Shown: positions 31,054 through 42,049, numbered from the stretch's first letter. The stretch: DNA of 64,000 nucleotides from Bettongia penicillata ogilbyi (GCA_023548195.1 JAJHZJ010000061.1:9609378-9673377); one strand, 5' to 3'. Notes: a model not told the origin generated them from the sequence alone. Translations and numbers: made by a program.

Positions 31054-31620
31054 ACGGAACAGTAGTCATAACAAAGAGATAATGATCTTACTGTTCTTTA
31101 CTTGGTCATACTACATCTAGAATATTATCTCCCAGCCTGGATTCCACATTGTAGAAGGGACATGGGCTAACTGGATCATATCCAGAGAACAACAAGAATA
31201 ATGAGGTGATGATTTTAAACCTTGCAGAGATTAAGGAAAAGATTAATCTAGAGAAGAGGAGCCTTGGAAAGGTAGCACATGAGAATTATCTTCAAATATT
31301 TAAGCAGTTGTTAAATAGAAGGGGGATTTCACCTGCTCCATTTGATCCCAAGGGACAAAATTAAAACAGTGAGTGCAAGCTACATGAAGACATATTTCAA
31401 CAAAACATAAGGAAAAACTTCTAACAATTAAAGTGGAGTGAGTTAATTTAATGCCTAGGGAGTTCTTTGTCATGAGAAGTATTTCAGAAGAGAATGGATG
31501 AGCACTTTGAGGGAGGGGGGGCATCAATGTACATGAAATTCCTGATGGGTATAAGCCTATAAAGAATGAACAAAATAACTCCTTCCAGCTCTACAATTTG
31601 ATGATTCTCATTATAAAATC
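31054..31620 (+). mobile_element. CR1/L3 LINE remnant, part 2 with 3' end
   Basis: Continues part 1: ctacatctagaatattatct, ttcaaatatttaagcagttg, gagaatggatgagcactttg, and ends ttccagctctacaatttgat, as expected for an L3 3' terminus. Confidence 0.65.
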
Positions 31621-32246
31621 AAAATTATTTCTATGAAATGGATGTTGAACCTCAAACCATCAGGTTCCCCATTCCAAAACCCTACTAAAGTCCTTCTGAT
31701 TTCACCCCTAAGGGATAGGGGGAAGCTGAATAATTAAGTAAGGCTTCAAAATGATGCTGTGGGTTCAACAGGGAATGGTTTCTACTCAAGGATTCACAGA
31801 ACCAATAGCCCTGAAGACAGCACCGTATCTTCTGATTCTTGGAGCAGGGAAGTAGTTGTTATCATATATGGAGCCTGAAAGCCCTCTGAGACCCTAATCC
31901 TGTTAAGGCAGAAACATTTTACCTTCCCTGGAAGTCACAAGCTACAGTTAAAAGGCAACACTGTACAGTTACTCAACAAGAATTATATGCCTTTCCTTGT
32001 TTAGAGAGCTCCCATCTGTTAGATCCTGAGTTCAGCACCTCATTGGTCTTGTTCTCTGGCTTGTTCTCCCAACGCAATTGGATGACCACAAGTCTCTTTG
32101 CTCCTTCGTTTCTATTCTTGCCTTATGTACTTTGGTGAAATGATCAACTTTACTTTGCCTCATTTCACATCTTTACCTATCCTCCCTCTTGATCCTCCCA
32201 CCAGTTTTATAATGACCTACAGCCCAATATTTACCAACCACCATGA
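31621..32246. other. Unassigned single-copy-looking sequence
   Basis: No repeat, RNA gene or supported open frame seen on either strand. It neighbours the exon-like island to the right. Confidence 0.35.
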
Positions 32247-32440
32247 TGGAGTACAAAGTGTTAGATTTGGAATCAGAGAACCTAAGTTCATATCCTAGCT
32301 TTGTTCCTTAGGAACAAAGTGTAACTTGTATACTTTGTACAAGTCACTTTACCACCATAGGCTTCAGTTTCTCAATCAATAAAAGGAGAGGGTTGGACTA
32401 TGTGACCTCAGAAGTCCTTCCCAAATTCTAAATCTATGAA
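32247..32440 (+). repeat. MIR-like SINE with CR1/L3-like tail
   Basis: tggagtacaaagtgttagat, ttcagtttctcaatcaataa, gagggttggactatgtgacc and cccaaattctaaatctatga. The tail resembles CR1/L3 3' ends, which some marsupial SINEs use. Confidence 0.6.
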
Positions 32441-32608
32441 ATACCCTAAGACCTTTGTCCCAGTCTCTTGTACTTTGGCCTCTGCCATGTTTCTGAATCA
32501 CAATTACAACCATATGTTAGCCAACCCCTCCCATTCAGCCTGGCCAGACAAGCCTGCTGTCTCCACCCAGTTAAGCTGAGGCCAACCGGGTTCATTCCGG
32601 GCACTTAC

Positions 32609-32692
32609 CCACGATGATCCTTCCGTTGTTCCTCTAGCTGAGTCTGTAGAGAAGCCAACAGTTCCATGAGACTTGTAGCTGAGATCCATACC
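32609..32692 (-). CDS. Possible internal exon B (unrecognised gene)
   Basis: On the minus strand the segment ends ATCGTGG before a strong donor, gtaagtg. Two acceptors are possible: after tttaatag (84-nt exon, 32692-32609) or after ttggcttctctacag (35-nt exon, 32643-32609). With the 35-nt version the frame from exon A continues as TQLEEQRKDHRG. The 84-nt version has two open frames. I do not recognise a protein family. No other exons of the gene were found in the window, so chance is a real alternative. Confidence 0.25.
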
Positions 32693-32840
32693 CTATTAAA
32701 AACCAGTACAGAATTTAGACTAAGCACATGAAAGACAGAGTTCTTTTGTCTCTCTAGTCTTCAGATCAGCTCAGCCTGGGTCTTATTTCTTCTGCCTCTC
32801 CTCAGTTCTCTCTTGAACATGATTGAAAAAGAAAGCCTAC

Positions 32841-32906
32841 CGTGTAACTGCAGAGGGCATGGTAAATCTGTTGCCCCAGGTTAAGATCTTTGAGAGTCTC
32901 ACTGTG
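32841..32906 (-). CDS. Possible internal exon A (unrecognised gene)
   Basis: A 66-nt minus-strand segment preceded by a strong pyrimidine tract and AG (aactctcttcattcttgcag) and followed by gtaggc. In one frame it reads HSETLKDLNLGQQIYHALCS and then YT with no stop. It is exactly 22 codons, and joined to the 35-nt exon B the frame stays open. It lies in a non-repetitive island (32441-32985). The donor is weaker than the acceptor. No family is recognised. Confidence 0.28.
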
Positions 32907-32989
32907 CTGCAAGAATGAAGAGAGTTGGATAATGAATGACTCAGAGAAGAATGTGGGGAATGAGAAAAGAATTCTCTCTACCATCTGAG

Positions 32990-33230
32990 GCTAAGAAGCC
33001 ATATGGATGCAGTTCCTGCCACCACCATCAGCATTATTGCCAATGTCATGCCAAGACAGGACCTCGACAACTCTTGCCTGGCCTGAACCATTATAATAGC
33101 CTCCAGATTGCTGCCCCTTCCTCAAATCTATCTCTTCTCTCTCTACCTCCACCAGCCATCAAAATGCTATACCTAAAATGCAGGTGTGGCCATGTCACTC
33201 TGCTGCTTATAAACCTCTACGGTGTCACAG
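32990..33230 (+). repeat. L2 LINE 3' region, part 1
   Basis: tcagcattattgccaatgtc, ccattataatagcctccaga, ccagccatcaaaatgctata, ggccatgtcactctgctgct: L2 words, plus strand. It is split by a hAT-type element. Confidence 0.6.
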
Positions 33231-33234
33231 ATTC

Positions 33235-33427
33235 CTTTAGAAGGGTTCTTAGCCTTTTTCATTTCATGGAATGCAATCTGGCGAAACCTATAGACTTATT
33301 CTCAGAATAATTTTTTTTAAATGCACAAAATTCACAGGAAACAAAGTATACTGAAGTAGTTGTCAAAAATACCAAAAAACAAACAAACAAAAAAACTCCA
33401 AAAACCCAACAGGTTCACAGACCTTAG
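33235..33427. mobile_element. hAT-Charlie-like miniature DNA transposon
   Basis: The left end gaagggttcttagcc and right end ggttgagaaccttgc are inverted. The inside holds catggaatgcaatctggcga, aacctatagac and cacagaccttaggtt. A partial second copy is at 34916-34990. No clean 8-bp duplication was found. It interrupts an L2. Confidence 0.6.
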
Positions 33428-33429
33428 GT

Positions 33430-33875
33430 TGAGAACCTTGCTCTTGAATAATTCATTCAAGCTTACTATCTGACTCCTCTCTACCTTTCTAGGCTTATTA
33501 AACGTTATTCCCCTTCTCTTCACACACAAAAATTAGTCTCTTTGCTGTTCCTTATATACAACATTCCATCTCCCATCTCCAAGTCTTTGTAGGGGCATAC
33601 CTGGTATGTACTCCCTCCTTTCTTCAGGCCCTTAGGGATAGTTTCCTTCAAAACTCAACTCAAACAGCAACTATTGCATAAATTACTTCCTGATCCTCTC
33701 CACTGTTAGTTCTTTCCCCAACTCCCCAAGTTGCTTCATATTTTTTATGTATATTATGCGTTTACTTTTATGTATCCATGGTATTTCCCCATATCAAATG
33801 TAACTTCCTTGAAGTCAAGTACAGTTTTTGTCTTTATATCCCCAGCACCTAGCACAGTAATTTATCAGTTGATTA
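33430..33875 (+). repeat. L2 LINE 3' region, part 2
   Basis: Continuation: acattccatctcccatctcc, gtaacttccttgaagtcaag and ccagcacctagcacagtaat, ending with the L2 terminal pattern. Confidence 0.7.
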
Positions 33876-34194
33876 GAACTGCTCCTTCCCATTCTACATG
33901 CACTTCATAGATAGAAGGTTTTTTGTAGGACATCACTGTCCTTTCAAGGTGGTCCCCAGGTTCATTTGAACTTTATTTCACTTGGAGTGATTTTCAGTAG
34001 ATCCTGTCAATAATCTTTTGCATCAACCGAGCAACAATAGAAAAAAAAAGTCTTTTGTAGTTATTTTTTTTTCCTCCAAGAAGGTAATTTTCCTCACATT
34101 TCTTAGTGACGATGGAAGCAACACCTCTTTTCACTCAATTCTATGAGATGAATATGACCTCACAGGCACATCTGAAACGTATTGGAATATGATC
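33876..34194. other. Unassigned sequence
   Basis: No gene or clear repeat. It may be the decayed 5' part of the CR1/L3 element that follows. Confidence 0.3.
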
Positions 34195-34915
34195 CACTAA
34201 GCTTCCTCAAGAGCAGGTCATGCTAGACTAACCTTATTTCCTCTTTTGATAGGATTACAGAACTGGGGATGCTATAGCTATAGGTTATTTAGCTTCTAGC
34301 AAAGCACTTGATAAGATTCCTCTTGCTAATTGTCTAAAAAAAAGTAAAAACCTAGGTTAGGGGATAATACAATTAGGTGACTTCAGAATTTGTTGAATGG
34401 TTGGAGCCAAATTGTTAATGGTTAACCAATACTGATTAGCCATCAAATCTATTAATAGTTTGATGTCAACTTGAAAGGAATTCTCTAGTAGAATGCCCCA
34501 GGAAGCTGTGCTGCTTAGCATTTTTATCAATGACTTATATAAAGGCATACTAAGTTTGTGTTTATTGTAGAAGTGCTTATTAAATTTGTAAATGACTTAA
34601 AACTGGGAAGGATAACAAACACACTAGATGATATGCAGGATCAAAAAAACATATTGACAGACTAGAATATTGGACCAAACAGAGTAAGATAAAGTTTAAT
34701 AGAGAAAAATATAGTGTCATACAATTTTTTTCAGAAATCAACTTTGCAAGAATAAGATGGGGGGCTGTAATTAGAGAGCAATCCATGTGAAAAGGATCTT
34801 GGGGTGGGGACAATGTGGGGCTCTAGTTGACTAAAGTTTCAGTATGAACTGGCTGCAGGTTTGGAAGCCAAGAAAAGGACCACAGTCTTAATCTGCTTTA
34901 AGTGAGGCATAGTGT
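34195..34915 (+). mobile_element. CR1/L3 LINE remnant with RT-domain words, part 1
   Basis: caagagcaggtcatgctaga, cttctagcaaagcacttgat (degraded DFSKAFD), ccccaggaagctgtgctgct (PQGSVLGP region), tatcaatgacttatataaag, aatttgtaaatgacttaaaa (FADD region) and gtgaaaaggatcttggggtg occur in the order of CR1-clade RT. All frames are broken. Confidence 0.75.
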
Positions 34916-34995
34916 TTATGCCTTTTTCATTTCATGGAGTGCAATCTGGTGAAACCTATAGACCTCTTCTCGGAATAATTTTTTTTAAATGCATA
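34916..34995. mobile_element. hAT-Charlie-like fragment
   Basis: ttcatttcatggagtgcaat, ctggtgaaacctatagacct and ggaataattttttttaaatg match the inner left part of the element at 33235-33427. It is a partial copy lying in the CR1/L3 remnant. Confidence 0.65.
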
Positions 34996-35052
34996 ACGCT
35001 TCATCAGACCTCATCTGAAGTTTAATGGGCATGAAATTTTAAGAAGAACTAA

Positions 35053-35158
35053 GGGGCCATTGTGTAGATAGATATCTGGCATTGAGGTCAAGAAGGCCTG
35101 GATTCAAGTCCTCCATCTCATCACACTGTGATTCTAAGTCTCTTAGTGCCCTATGCAA
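35053..35158 (+). repeat. SINE, part 1 (interrupted by MAR1)
   Basis: tctggcattgaggtcaagaa, gcctggattcaagtcctcca and agtctcttagtgccctatgc. It continues at 35408 with ggcaactctctgtaagttgc, as expected for this tRNA-type marsupial SINE. Confidence 0.65.
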
Positions 35159-35407
35159 GGGCAATTAAGTGGTGCAGTGGATAGTGATTAGGCCTGGAGT
35201 TAAGAAGATTGAATTCTTCTGAATTCAAATGCAGCCTCACACACTTACTAGCTGTGTTATCTTAGGCAGGTCACTCTGTTTACCTCAGTTTCTCTATCTG
35301 TAAAATGAACTGGAGAAAGAGTGATAAACCACTCCAGTATCTTTGCCAAGAAAATCCCAAATGATTTCATGAAGTGTTGCTAATGACTGAAACAAAGGAA
35401 CAACAAA
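35159..35407 (+). repeat. MAR1-type CORE-SINE inside another SINE
   Basis: Full-length plus-strand MAR1: ggcaattaagtggtgcagtg, acttactagctgtgttatct, cctcagtttctctatctgta, gataaaccactccagtatct, tgactgaaacaaaggaacaa. Flanks CCCTATGCAA (35150-35159) and CCCTGGGCAA (35409-35418) look like an imperfect 10-bp target duplication. Confidence 0.85.
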
Positions 35408-35511
35408 CCCTGGGCAACTCTCTGTAAGTTGCAGAAGAGTTGTTGATTTATATTGGTAGACGGAGTTACCTCACCTGGAACTCTCTACACCAGTAAAAGC
35501 ATAGGTCCTAG
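35408..35511 (+). repeat. SINE, part 2
   Basis: ctgggcaactctctgtaagt, cagaagagttgttgatttat, ggagttacctcacctggaac, aaaagcataggtcctag: the tail half of the SINE at 35053-35158. Confidence 0.65.
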
Positions 35512-35935
35512 TAGAAAAAAAAAATAGTTAAGCTGGATATACCTGAACAAGGATGACTAGGCTGGCAAAGAGCCTCAAGATCATCCTATATGAGGACAGG
35601 TTAAAAGAAATGGAGGTGTATAAATGGGAGAAGAGATATGTGAAAGACATGATCACTAATCTTAAATAATTGGAGGGGCTGTCATATTTTAGAGGGATTA
35701 GGCTTGTTCAAATCTGTCCTAAAATGCAGAACGAGGAGCAATAGCCACGTTTTGCAAATAGATGGAAGGTGCAAAGAGGAAAATTAAAGCCCCATGTCAG
35801 GACAATTTTCCTAACCATTACAGCACTCCCCTCTTTTGGGAGGCAATGGGCTTCCCTTATTGGAGGTCTTCAAGCAAAGACTGGATAACTTTATGCTACA
35901 TTGTAGATGATTAATCAATATTTGTTGACTGATAG
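35512..35935 (+). mobile_element. CR1/L3 LINE remnant, part 2 with 3' end
   Basis: Continues 34195-34915: gatgactaggctggcaaaga, atgaggacaggttaaaagaa, ggaggggctgtcatatttta, aggtcttcaagcaaagactg and a terminal attgtagatgattaatc. Confidence 0.65.
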
Positions 35936-36572
35936 GGAGGAGAATTTTTCTGGCATCTATTTGACCAGATAGCAGCTGAGATCCTACTTCTAATTAATGA
36001 ATTCTCTGATTCTGTGGCCCCTGAATAGAATATGGCCATGGAAGGCCATGCTTTTCACAAAAACTATAACTTGACTAAAGGGATAGGATTGCATACACCG
36101 AGACAGTGTAGAAATCCACAGAGCAAAGCCAGGAAACATGAAGGAAGGAATTTGTTTGCTGTGACAGGATAAACAGAAGGTACTGAACACACAATGTGGC
36201 AGTAATTTATTATAGCCCATTTGGCCAGAAGATGGGATAAAATGATGAGTTCAAGGGGTATGGTGGAAGAGAATAATGATGATGGATGTTGACTATTTCA
36301 ATATCTGCTCAACTTTCATACTAAAGACAAAAATACATGAGAAATTTTTGCCTTGCTCCTGATAATAACTTCATTCTTCTGATAGTAACAGGAAGGAATA
36401 AGAGGATTGTTTTGCTAAACCTAAATCTGACAATAAGGAGAAACTGGGTGACCAACATTTAGAGTAAATTACCATACCATTTTAAAGTTCATGATGCATC
36501 AGTAATGGGGGAATGTCAGTTGTAATATGATGTATACATGAGATTTTGGAAGAGCACATCCCAAAGAGTTCA
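35936..36572 (+). mobile_element. CR1/L3 5'-side remnant, part 1
   Basis: ttgactatttcaatatctgc and gcacatcccaaagagttca match the pre-RT part of the CR1/L3 copy at 20.45-20.85 kb. Decayed. It is cut by an L2-like block at 36573. The first about 300 bp are only weakly assigned. Confidence 0.45.
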
Positions 36573-37085
36573 TTTTCCACCTGACTGTCTTCCTGGACTT
36601 AATTATTTCCAGAAACTCATCATTCTGAATGATGAAATCAACCGCGAAACACCTCCTTAGCACACACACACACTCATATCCTGGAGCCCCTCTGTCCCTC
36701 TGGTTGGAGTGGATGGGAAGTGGTCAACTGAGAGCTCTTCCCTGATTCTCCACCATTCACGGAGGCCACTCAGCAAATCCTCCTCATCATTTCCCTGTAG
36801 GTGATTTTCCTGGACTTCCTCATTTCCAGAAATTCATTATTCTGCAATAATCAACTCAGAAATCCATACCTCAGATAATTTCCCACCCTGACTGTAGGAT
36901 TTCATTATGTCCCTGAGCTGGTTCACCTCATCCTCCCTGCTATTCAGCTTCTTTTATGTATTGTCTCTCCCATTAGATTGTAAGATTCTTGAGGGCAGGA
37001 ACTATCTTATGCCTTTTTTTGTATCCCCAGGACTTAACACAGTACACATAGTGGACTCTCAGTAAATATATATTGACTCTCATTC
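36573..37085 (+). repeat. L2 LINE 3' region inside CR1/L3
   Basis: attagattgtaagattcttg, agggcaggaactatcttatg and tatccccaggacttaacaca are L2 3' words. The preceding region has short duplicated words (tcctggacttaattatttcc and tcctggacttcctcatttcc) whose origin is unclear. The CR1/L3 text resumes at 37086. Confidence 0.55.
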
Positions 37086-37640
37086 TGACTCTGCTTCAGA
37101 GAAAGAACAGGTAGGATCCCATGGTCTAAGATTATAGAACTCCAATCAAGAAGAATTAGATTTTTAGAAAACCTGGGTATGACAATGCCTTTCTTTTTTC
37201 TTTCTTTTTGTTCTTTGTTAAATGAGTGGAGGGAGTAGGAGGGAGAGAGACTAATTGACTCTCTTGTTAATAAAGAAACAGGGCATTGTTCAGAGGAATA
37301 AGACACATGGAGGATGAAAGGAAGAGCAGAAAGGTCAGCACAAATAAAAGCTCAAGACAAGAAGAGCTGAGAGAAATGGGGGGGAGACCCAAAAAATGGG
37401 GGGGAGACCCTAAAAGATGTTATGAAGCTATTATGGTTAGCATGGAAAAGGAAAATAAGAAAAATGACAGGGTCATAACTAGGCAGAATTATCAAAAGTG
37501 ATGGCAAAAAGGAGGCAGAACTACTCAACCTTAATTTGTATGTTTTCTCTACCCAGAGAATGATCCTCAGGAAATTGAATCCCAATTTCATTGTGGAGCA
37601 CATCATAATGGATGAGGCAATGTAGTCAATGAAGTCAAGC
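37086..37640 (+). mobile_element. CR1/L3 remnant, part 2
   Basis: gaacaggtaggatcccatgg, aggcagaactactcaacctt, aatttgtatgttttctctac, agagaatgatcctcaggaaa: the pre-RT region of CR1/L3. A 19-bp unit atgggggggagacccaaaa/taaa is repeated twice at about 37376-37411. Confidence 0.6.
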
Positions 37641-37749
37641 TTCTAACTTGGTTCTGTGAACAGGGCAATTAATTTAATGCCTATGTACTTCTGACAACTC
37701 ATCTCAGATAGATTTGCAACTTAATACAATCTAGTCCAATCCAAAAGCA
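37641..37749. other. Short unassigned spacer ending in a possible TSD
   Basis: CCAATCCAAAAGCA at 37736-37749 resembles CCCATTCAAAAGGA at 39825-39838 (11 of 14), a possible decayed duplication around the next HAL1. Confidence 0.4.
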
Positions 37750-38591
37750 TTTATTTATTTATTTTAAGTTTTCGATATTCATTTTCACAAAATTTTGAGT
37801 TCCAAATTTTCTCCCCATCTCTCTCCTCCCCCACCCCAAAATGCTGAACATTCTGATTATCCCTTGCACCATCTGCCCTCCCTTCTAACAACCCTCCCTT
37901 CCCTTATCCCCATCTTGTTTCTTGTTCTGTAGGGCAAGACAAATTTCTATACCCCATTACCTGTATTTCTTATTTCCCAGTTGTATATAAAAACAATTAT
38001 TGACATTTGTTCCTAAAACCTTGAGCTCCAACTTCTCTTTCTTCCTCCCTTCTCACCCAGCCCCACTGAGAAGGCAAGAAATTCAACATATGCTATATAT
38101 ATATGTCGTTTTGCAAAAGACTTCCATAATAGTCATGTTGTATAAGACTAACTATATTTCCTTCCAAACTATCCTGCCCCCCATTTCTTCTATTCTCTCT
38201 TTTGACCTTGTCCCTCCAGAAAAATGTTTACTTACAATTGCCTCCTCCTCTCATTTGCCCTCCCTTCCGTCATCCCCCCCCCACCCTGCTTATCCCCTTC
38301 TCCCCTACTTTCCTGTAGTGTAAGATAGGTTTTCATACCAAATTGAATGTGCATGTTATTCCTTCCTTGAGCCAAACATAACGAGAATAAACTTCACTTT
38401 TTCCCCCTGATCTACCCCCTTTTACCCTCCATTGAAAAAGCTTTTTGTTGCCTCTTTTGTGAGAGATAATTTGCCCCATTCCATTTCTCCCTTTCTCCTC
38501 CCAATATATTCCTCTCTCACCCCTTAATTTTATTTTTTTAAAATATGATCCCTTCCTATTCAACTTATCCTGTGCTCTCTGTCTGTCTGTC

Positions 38592-38595
<4 letters not shown>

Positions 38596-38634
<39 letters not shown>

Positions 38635-38642
38635 GTATGTGT

Positions 38643-38674
<32 letters not shown>

Positions 38675-38676
38675 AT
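38596..38676. repeat. (TA)n-(TATG)n-(TG)n microsatellite in the HAL1 3' UTR
   Basis: Pure tatata, then tatgtatgtatg, then tgtgtg. It occupies the same place as (CA)/(TG) tracts in the other HAL1 3' UTRs. Confidence 0.95.
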
Positions 38677-38801
38677 AATCCTTCCAACAACCCAGATACT
38701 GAGAAAAGTTTCAAGAGTTATAAAAATTATCTTTCCATGTAGGAATGTAAGCAATTCAACTTTAGTAAGTCCCTTGTGATTTGTCTTTCCTGTTTACCTT
38801 T

Positions 38802-39824
38802 TCATGCTTCTCTTGATTCTTGTGTTTGACAGTCAAATTTTCTTTTCAGCTCTGGTCTTTTCATCAAGAATGTTTGGAAGTCCTCTAGTTCATTGAATGA
38901 CCATTTTTCCCCTAAAGAATTATACTCAGTTTTGCTGGGTGGATGATTTTTGGTTTTAATCTCAGTTCCTTTGACTTCTGGAATACCATATTCTAAGCCC
39001 TTCAATCTCTTAAGGTAGAAGATGCTAGATATTGTGTTATCCTGTTTGTATTTCCACAGTACTTGAGTTGTTTATTTCTAGCTGCTTACAATATTTTCTC
39101 CTTGACCTGGGAATTCTGGAACTTGGCTACAAGATTACTAGGAGTTTTTCTTTTCAGGTTTCTTTGAGGTGGTGATTGGTGGATTCTTTCAATATTTATT
39201 TGCCCCTCTGGTTCTAGAATATCAGGGCAGTTTTCCTTGATAATTTCATGAAAGATGATGTCTAGGCTCTTTTTTTGATGATGGCTTTCAAGTAGTCCCA
39301 TAATGTTTAAATTGTCTCTCTTGGATCTATTTTCCAGGTTAGTTGTTTTTCCAATGAGATACTTCACATTATCTTCTGTTTTTTCATTCTTTTGGTTTTT
39401 TTTTGTAATTTCTTGGTTTCTCATAAAGCCATTAGCTTCCATCTTCTTCATTCTGATTTTTAAAGAACTATTTTCTTCAGTGGACTTTTGAACCTCTTTT
39501 TCCATTTGACTAATTTTGCTTTTTAAAGCCTTCTTCTCCTCACTGGCTTTTTGGACCTCTTTTGCCAATGGAGTTGGCCTATTTTGAAAGGTGTTATTTT
39601 CTTCAGCATTTTTTTGGGTCTCCTTTAGCAATCATTTGACTCTCTTTTCATGATTTTCTTGCATTGCTCTCATTTTTCTTCCCAATTTTTCCTCCACCTC
39701 TCTTACTTGATTTTCAAAATCGTTTTTGAGCTCTTCCATTGCCTGAGCCTATTGTATATGTATTTTGGAGGTTGTGGATGCAGAAGCCTTGACTTTTATG
39801 TCTTCCTCTGATGCATTGTTCTTC
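38802..39824 (-). pseudogene. HAL1 ORF1, truncated and frameshifted
   Basis: Minus-strand ORF1 remnant. The main open part (39631-39086) reads coiled-coil residues (QKASEEKKALKSKISQMEKE), the RRM start NLNIMGLLESHHQK and KSLDIIFHEIIKENCPDI. After a break, the C-terminal part (39005-38802) reads WSFNELEDFQTFLMKRPELK. A stop lies in the coiled coil near 39632, and the N-terminus is missing. Confidence 0.85.
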
Positions 39825-39860
39825 CCCATTCAAAAGGATAGTAAAACCCCATCACTCTTA

Positions 39861-40083
39861 TTGTTTAGTTATTTTTGGTCATGTTCAGTTCTTCATGACC
39901 TCATTTAGGATTTTCTTGGCAAAGATACTCGAGTGATTTGCTATTTCCTTCTCCAGCTCATTTTATAGATGAAGAAACTGCGGCAAACAAAGTGAAATGA
40001 TTTACCCAGGGCCTGAAGCTGGATTTGAACTTAGATCTTCCTGACTCTGAGTCTGGTACTCTATCCACTGTACCACCTAGGGA
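39861..40083 (-). repeat. MAR1-type CORE-SINE
   Basis: Reverse copy: tttttggtcatgttcagttc, tttaggattttcttggcaaa, gatgaagaaactgcggcaaa, gtactctatccactgtacca. Confidence 0.8.
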
Positions 40084-40264
40084 CATGATTCTTGCCCCAG
40101 GAATTATGGTCTTCAGTGATGGAAGGGGTTGCCACACCAGTAGTTTCCTACACTGACAAAATTGTAACTCTCTCCTTTCATGTATTTTCACATAGGCAAG
40201 AAGAGAGAAAAGTAACACTCTACTGCCCACAATGACTTTAGGACACTAGGCTACAGTGAGCTGC

Positions 40265-40515
40265 ATTCCAAGATATGAGAAAAACTTGTAGGCAAGATTG
40301 CTGAGCTAATGTTGGCGATCTTTGAGAAAACTCAGCAAATGGAAGGGGGCAATGAGATCAGAGGTAGGCAAATATCCTACTTTTAAATAAGGGAAAGAAG
40401 GTAGATTTCTCCAACTGTGTATTGGTGAACTTGACTGTTCACCTGGCAGTTTAGAATGCATTACTGAAAAGGGATGATTTATGAGCATGCAGAAAGGGAA
40501 GCAATGATCATATGA
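40265..40515 (+). mobile_element. CR1/L3 fragment
   Basis: gattgctgagctaatgttgg, gatctttgagaaaactcagc, agaatgcattactgaaaagg, cagaaagggaagcaatgatc: the pre-RT CR1/L3 segment, like the one at 29.98-30.17 kb. Confidence 0.6.
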
Positions 40516-40559
40516 TTATAGTTTTAAAACTAGATGAGACCTTAAAGATCATCTAGGTA

Positions 40560-40640
40560 CATAATCTAGGTGTCATCTTTGACTCCTCATTCTTCTTCGC
40601 TTTCTATATTCAATTAGTTGCTTAGTTCTATAGATTCTAC
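40560..40640 (+). repeat. L2 fragment
   Basis: ctaggtgtcatctttgactc and tctatattcaattagttgct match the L2 block also seen at 24.22 kb. Confidence 0.55.
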
Positions 40641-40749
40641 TGACAGAATTATGGGAATTCATGAACCACATTGACTCCATCTTGTGACTCAATTCTGGAC
40701 CTAGTTTAGTTCCCTTTATATTAGATTATGGATCGAGTCCAATTTTATT

Positions 40750-41641
40750 TTTGTGAGAAAGCTGCATCCAAAGTCTCCAAGAAAAATTTGAATTGGCCTC
40801 CTGGCCCACAGATAGGGTGGGAATCAAGCAGCTGATCACAGTAGAATTGCAAGGAATTCTTTGCTGGCACTGAGGATGAATTCTCTAGCTTTGCCATGCT
40901 TGGATCTGGGTTGCAGTCTTGAGTAGCAGTCCTGGGACAAGGAGGTATGATGGAGCTTGTGGTACTGTGGAGAGGGAATCTTCATCACCTTTTCAAGGCA
41001 GAAAGATGCTTGCCTTCACTCACAGACCACAGCACAGGACAGGAAAGGAGTAAATACCTCTCCTTTGATCATACCATTTTGGAAGAACTGAAAATTTCCA
41101 GGTCCCTAGAAGTATCTCTGAAAACAGCTGCACAAAACCCCTGAAGTGTGGGACAGTACACCACTCCTCCCCCACTGGAAGCAGAGTCCTATCTTGACAA
41201 AGAGTTAGAAAGTAAAATATTTGACTGGGAAGATGAGCAGACAGCATAAAAACTCAGACTGTAGAATCTTACTTTGGTGACAAAGACCAAAACATACGAC
41301 CAGAAGAAAACAAAGTCAAAGCTCGTATACCTAAAGCCTCCAAGAAAAATATGAATTGATCTCAGACCATGAAAGAGCTCAAAAAGGATTTTGAAAATCA
41401 AGGAAGATAAGTAGAGGAAAAATTGGGAAGAGAAATGAGAGTGATGCAAGAAAATCATGAGAAACAAGTCGACAGTTTGCTAAACGAGAACCATGAAAAT
41501 GCTGAGGAAAATACTTTAAAAAATGACTCACCCACAGGGCAAAAGAACTCCAAAAAGCCAATGAGGAGAAGAATGCCTTAAAAATCAGAATTGGACAAAT
41601 GGAAAAGGAGGTCCAAAATCTCATTGAAAAAAATAATTTCT
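40750..41641 (+). mobile_element. Older HAL1, part 1 (5' UTR and ORF1 N-half)
   Basis: Single-type (non-monomeric) 5' UTR: aatcaagcagctgatcacag, tctgggttgcagtcttgagt, then ORF1 words starting near 41270 (gaatcttactttggtgacaa) and atgaaagagctcaaaaagga. The coiled-coil coding region runs to 41641 with several stops. It is split by a younger HAL1 (41642-44607) and resumes at 44608. The left boundary is uncertain. Confidence 0.7.
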
Positions 41642-41653
41642 GTGGCGAGGAGC

Positions 41654-41661
41654 CAAGATGG
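41654..41661 (+). promoter_or_regulatory. YY1-like motif at +13 of the nested HAL1
   Basis: CAAGATGG at +13 from the element start, the same offset as in the 25,373 copy; the next base is T rather than C. Confidence 0.45.
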
Positions 41662-42049
41662 TGGAGTAGAAAGACACACATACCCTAGCTCCTAACACAC
41701 AGCCCATAAAATACCTGTAAAAAAGAACTCCCAACAAATTCTGGAGCAGCAGAAGCCACAGAACAATGGAGTGGAGGAGATTTCTGTTCCAGAGAGACCT
41801 GAAAAACTGACACCAAAGGCCGTCATGCACCGGACCCGGAGCAGAGCCCAGCCACGTGGCACTGAGAGGAACCAAGCAGGCTTCAGGGACAGAATCTCCA
41901 GCGGCCATGCAAGTCCCTTCCACCCACGGGCACAAAGGTCAGTGAGAGAGCCTTTTTGGCTGGCCGAGAGGGGAGTAGGGTGTCTCCATAACTCGGGCCC
42001 CCTTGGGAGGCAGCAGAGGACAGGAGCTCCCAAAGCAGACAGGAGCTTG

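Larger units (their letters stand above)
37750..39824 (-). mobile_element. 5'-truncated HAL1 (ORF1-only L1)
   Basis: Minus-strand element: the 3' end lies at 37750 (A-rich, then the 3' UTR with a TA/TG microsatellite at 38596-38676), ORF1 at about 38800-39824, and it is 5'-truncated within ORF1. The 3' UTR joins ORF1 directly without ORF2, as in the other copies. The imperfect TSD suggests an older insertion. Confidence 0.85.
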
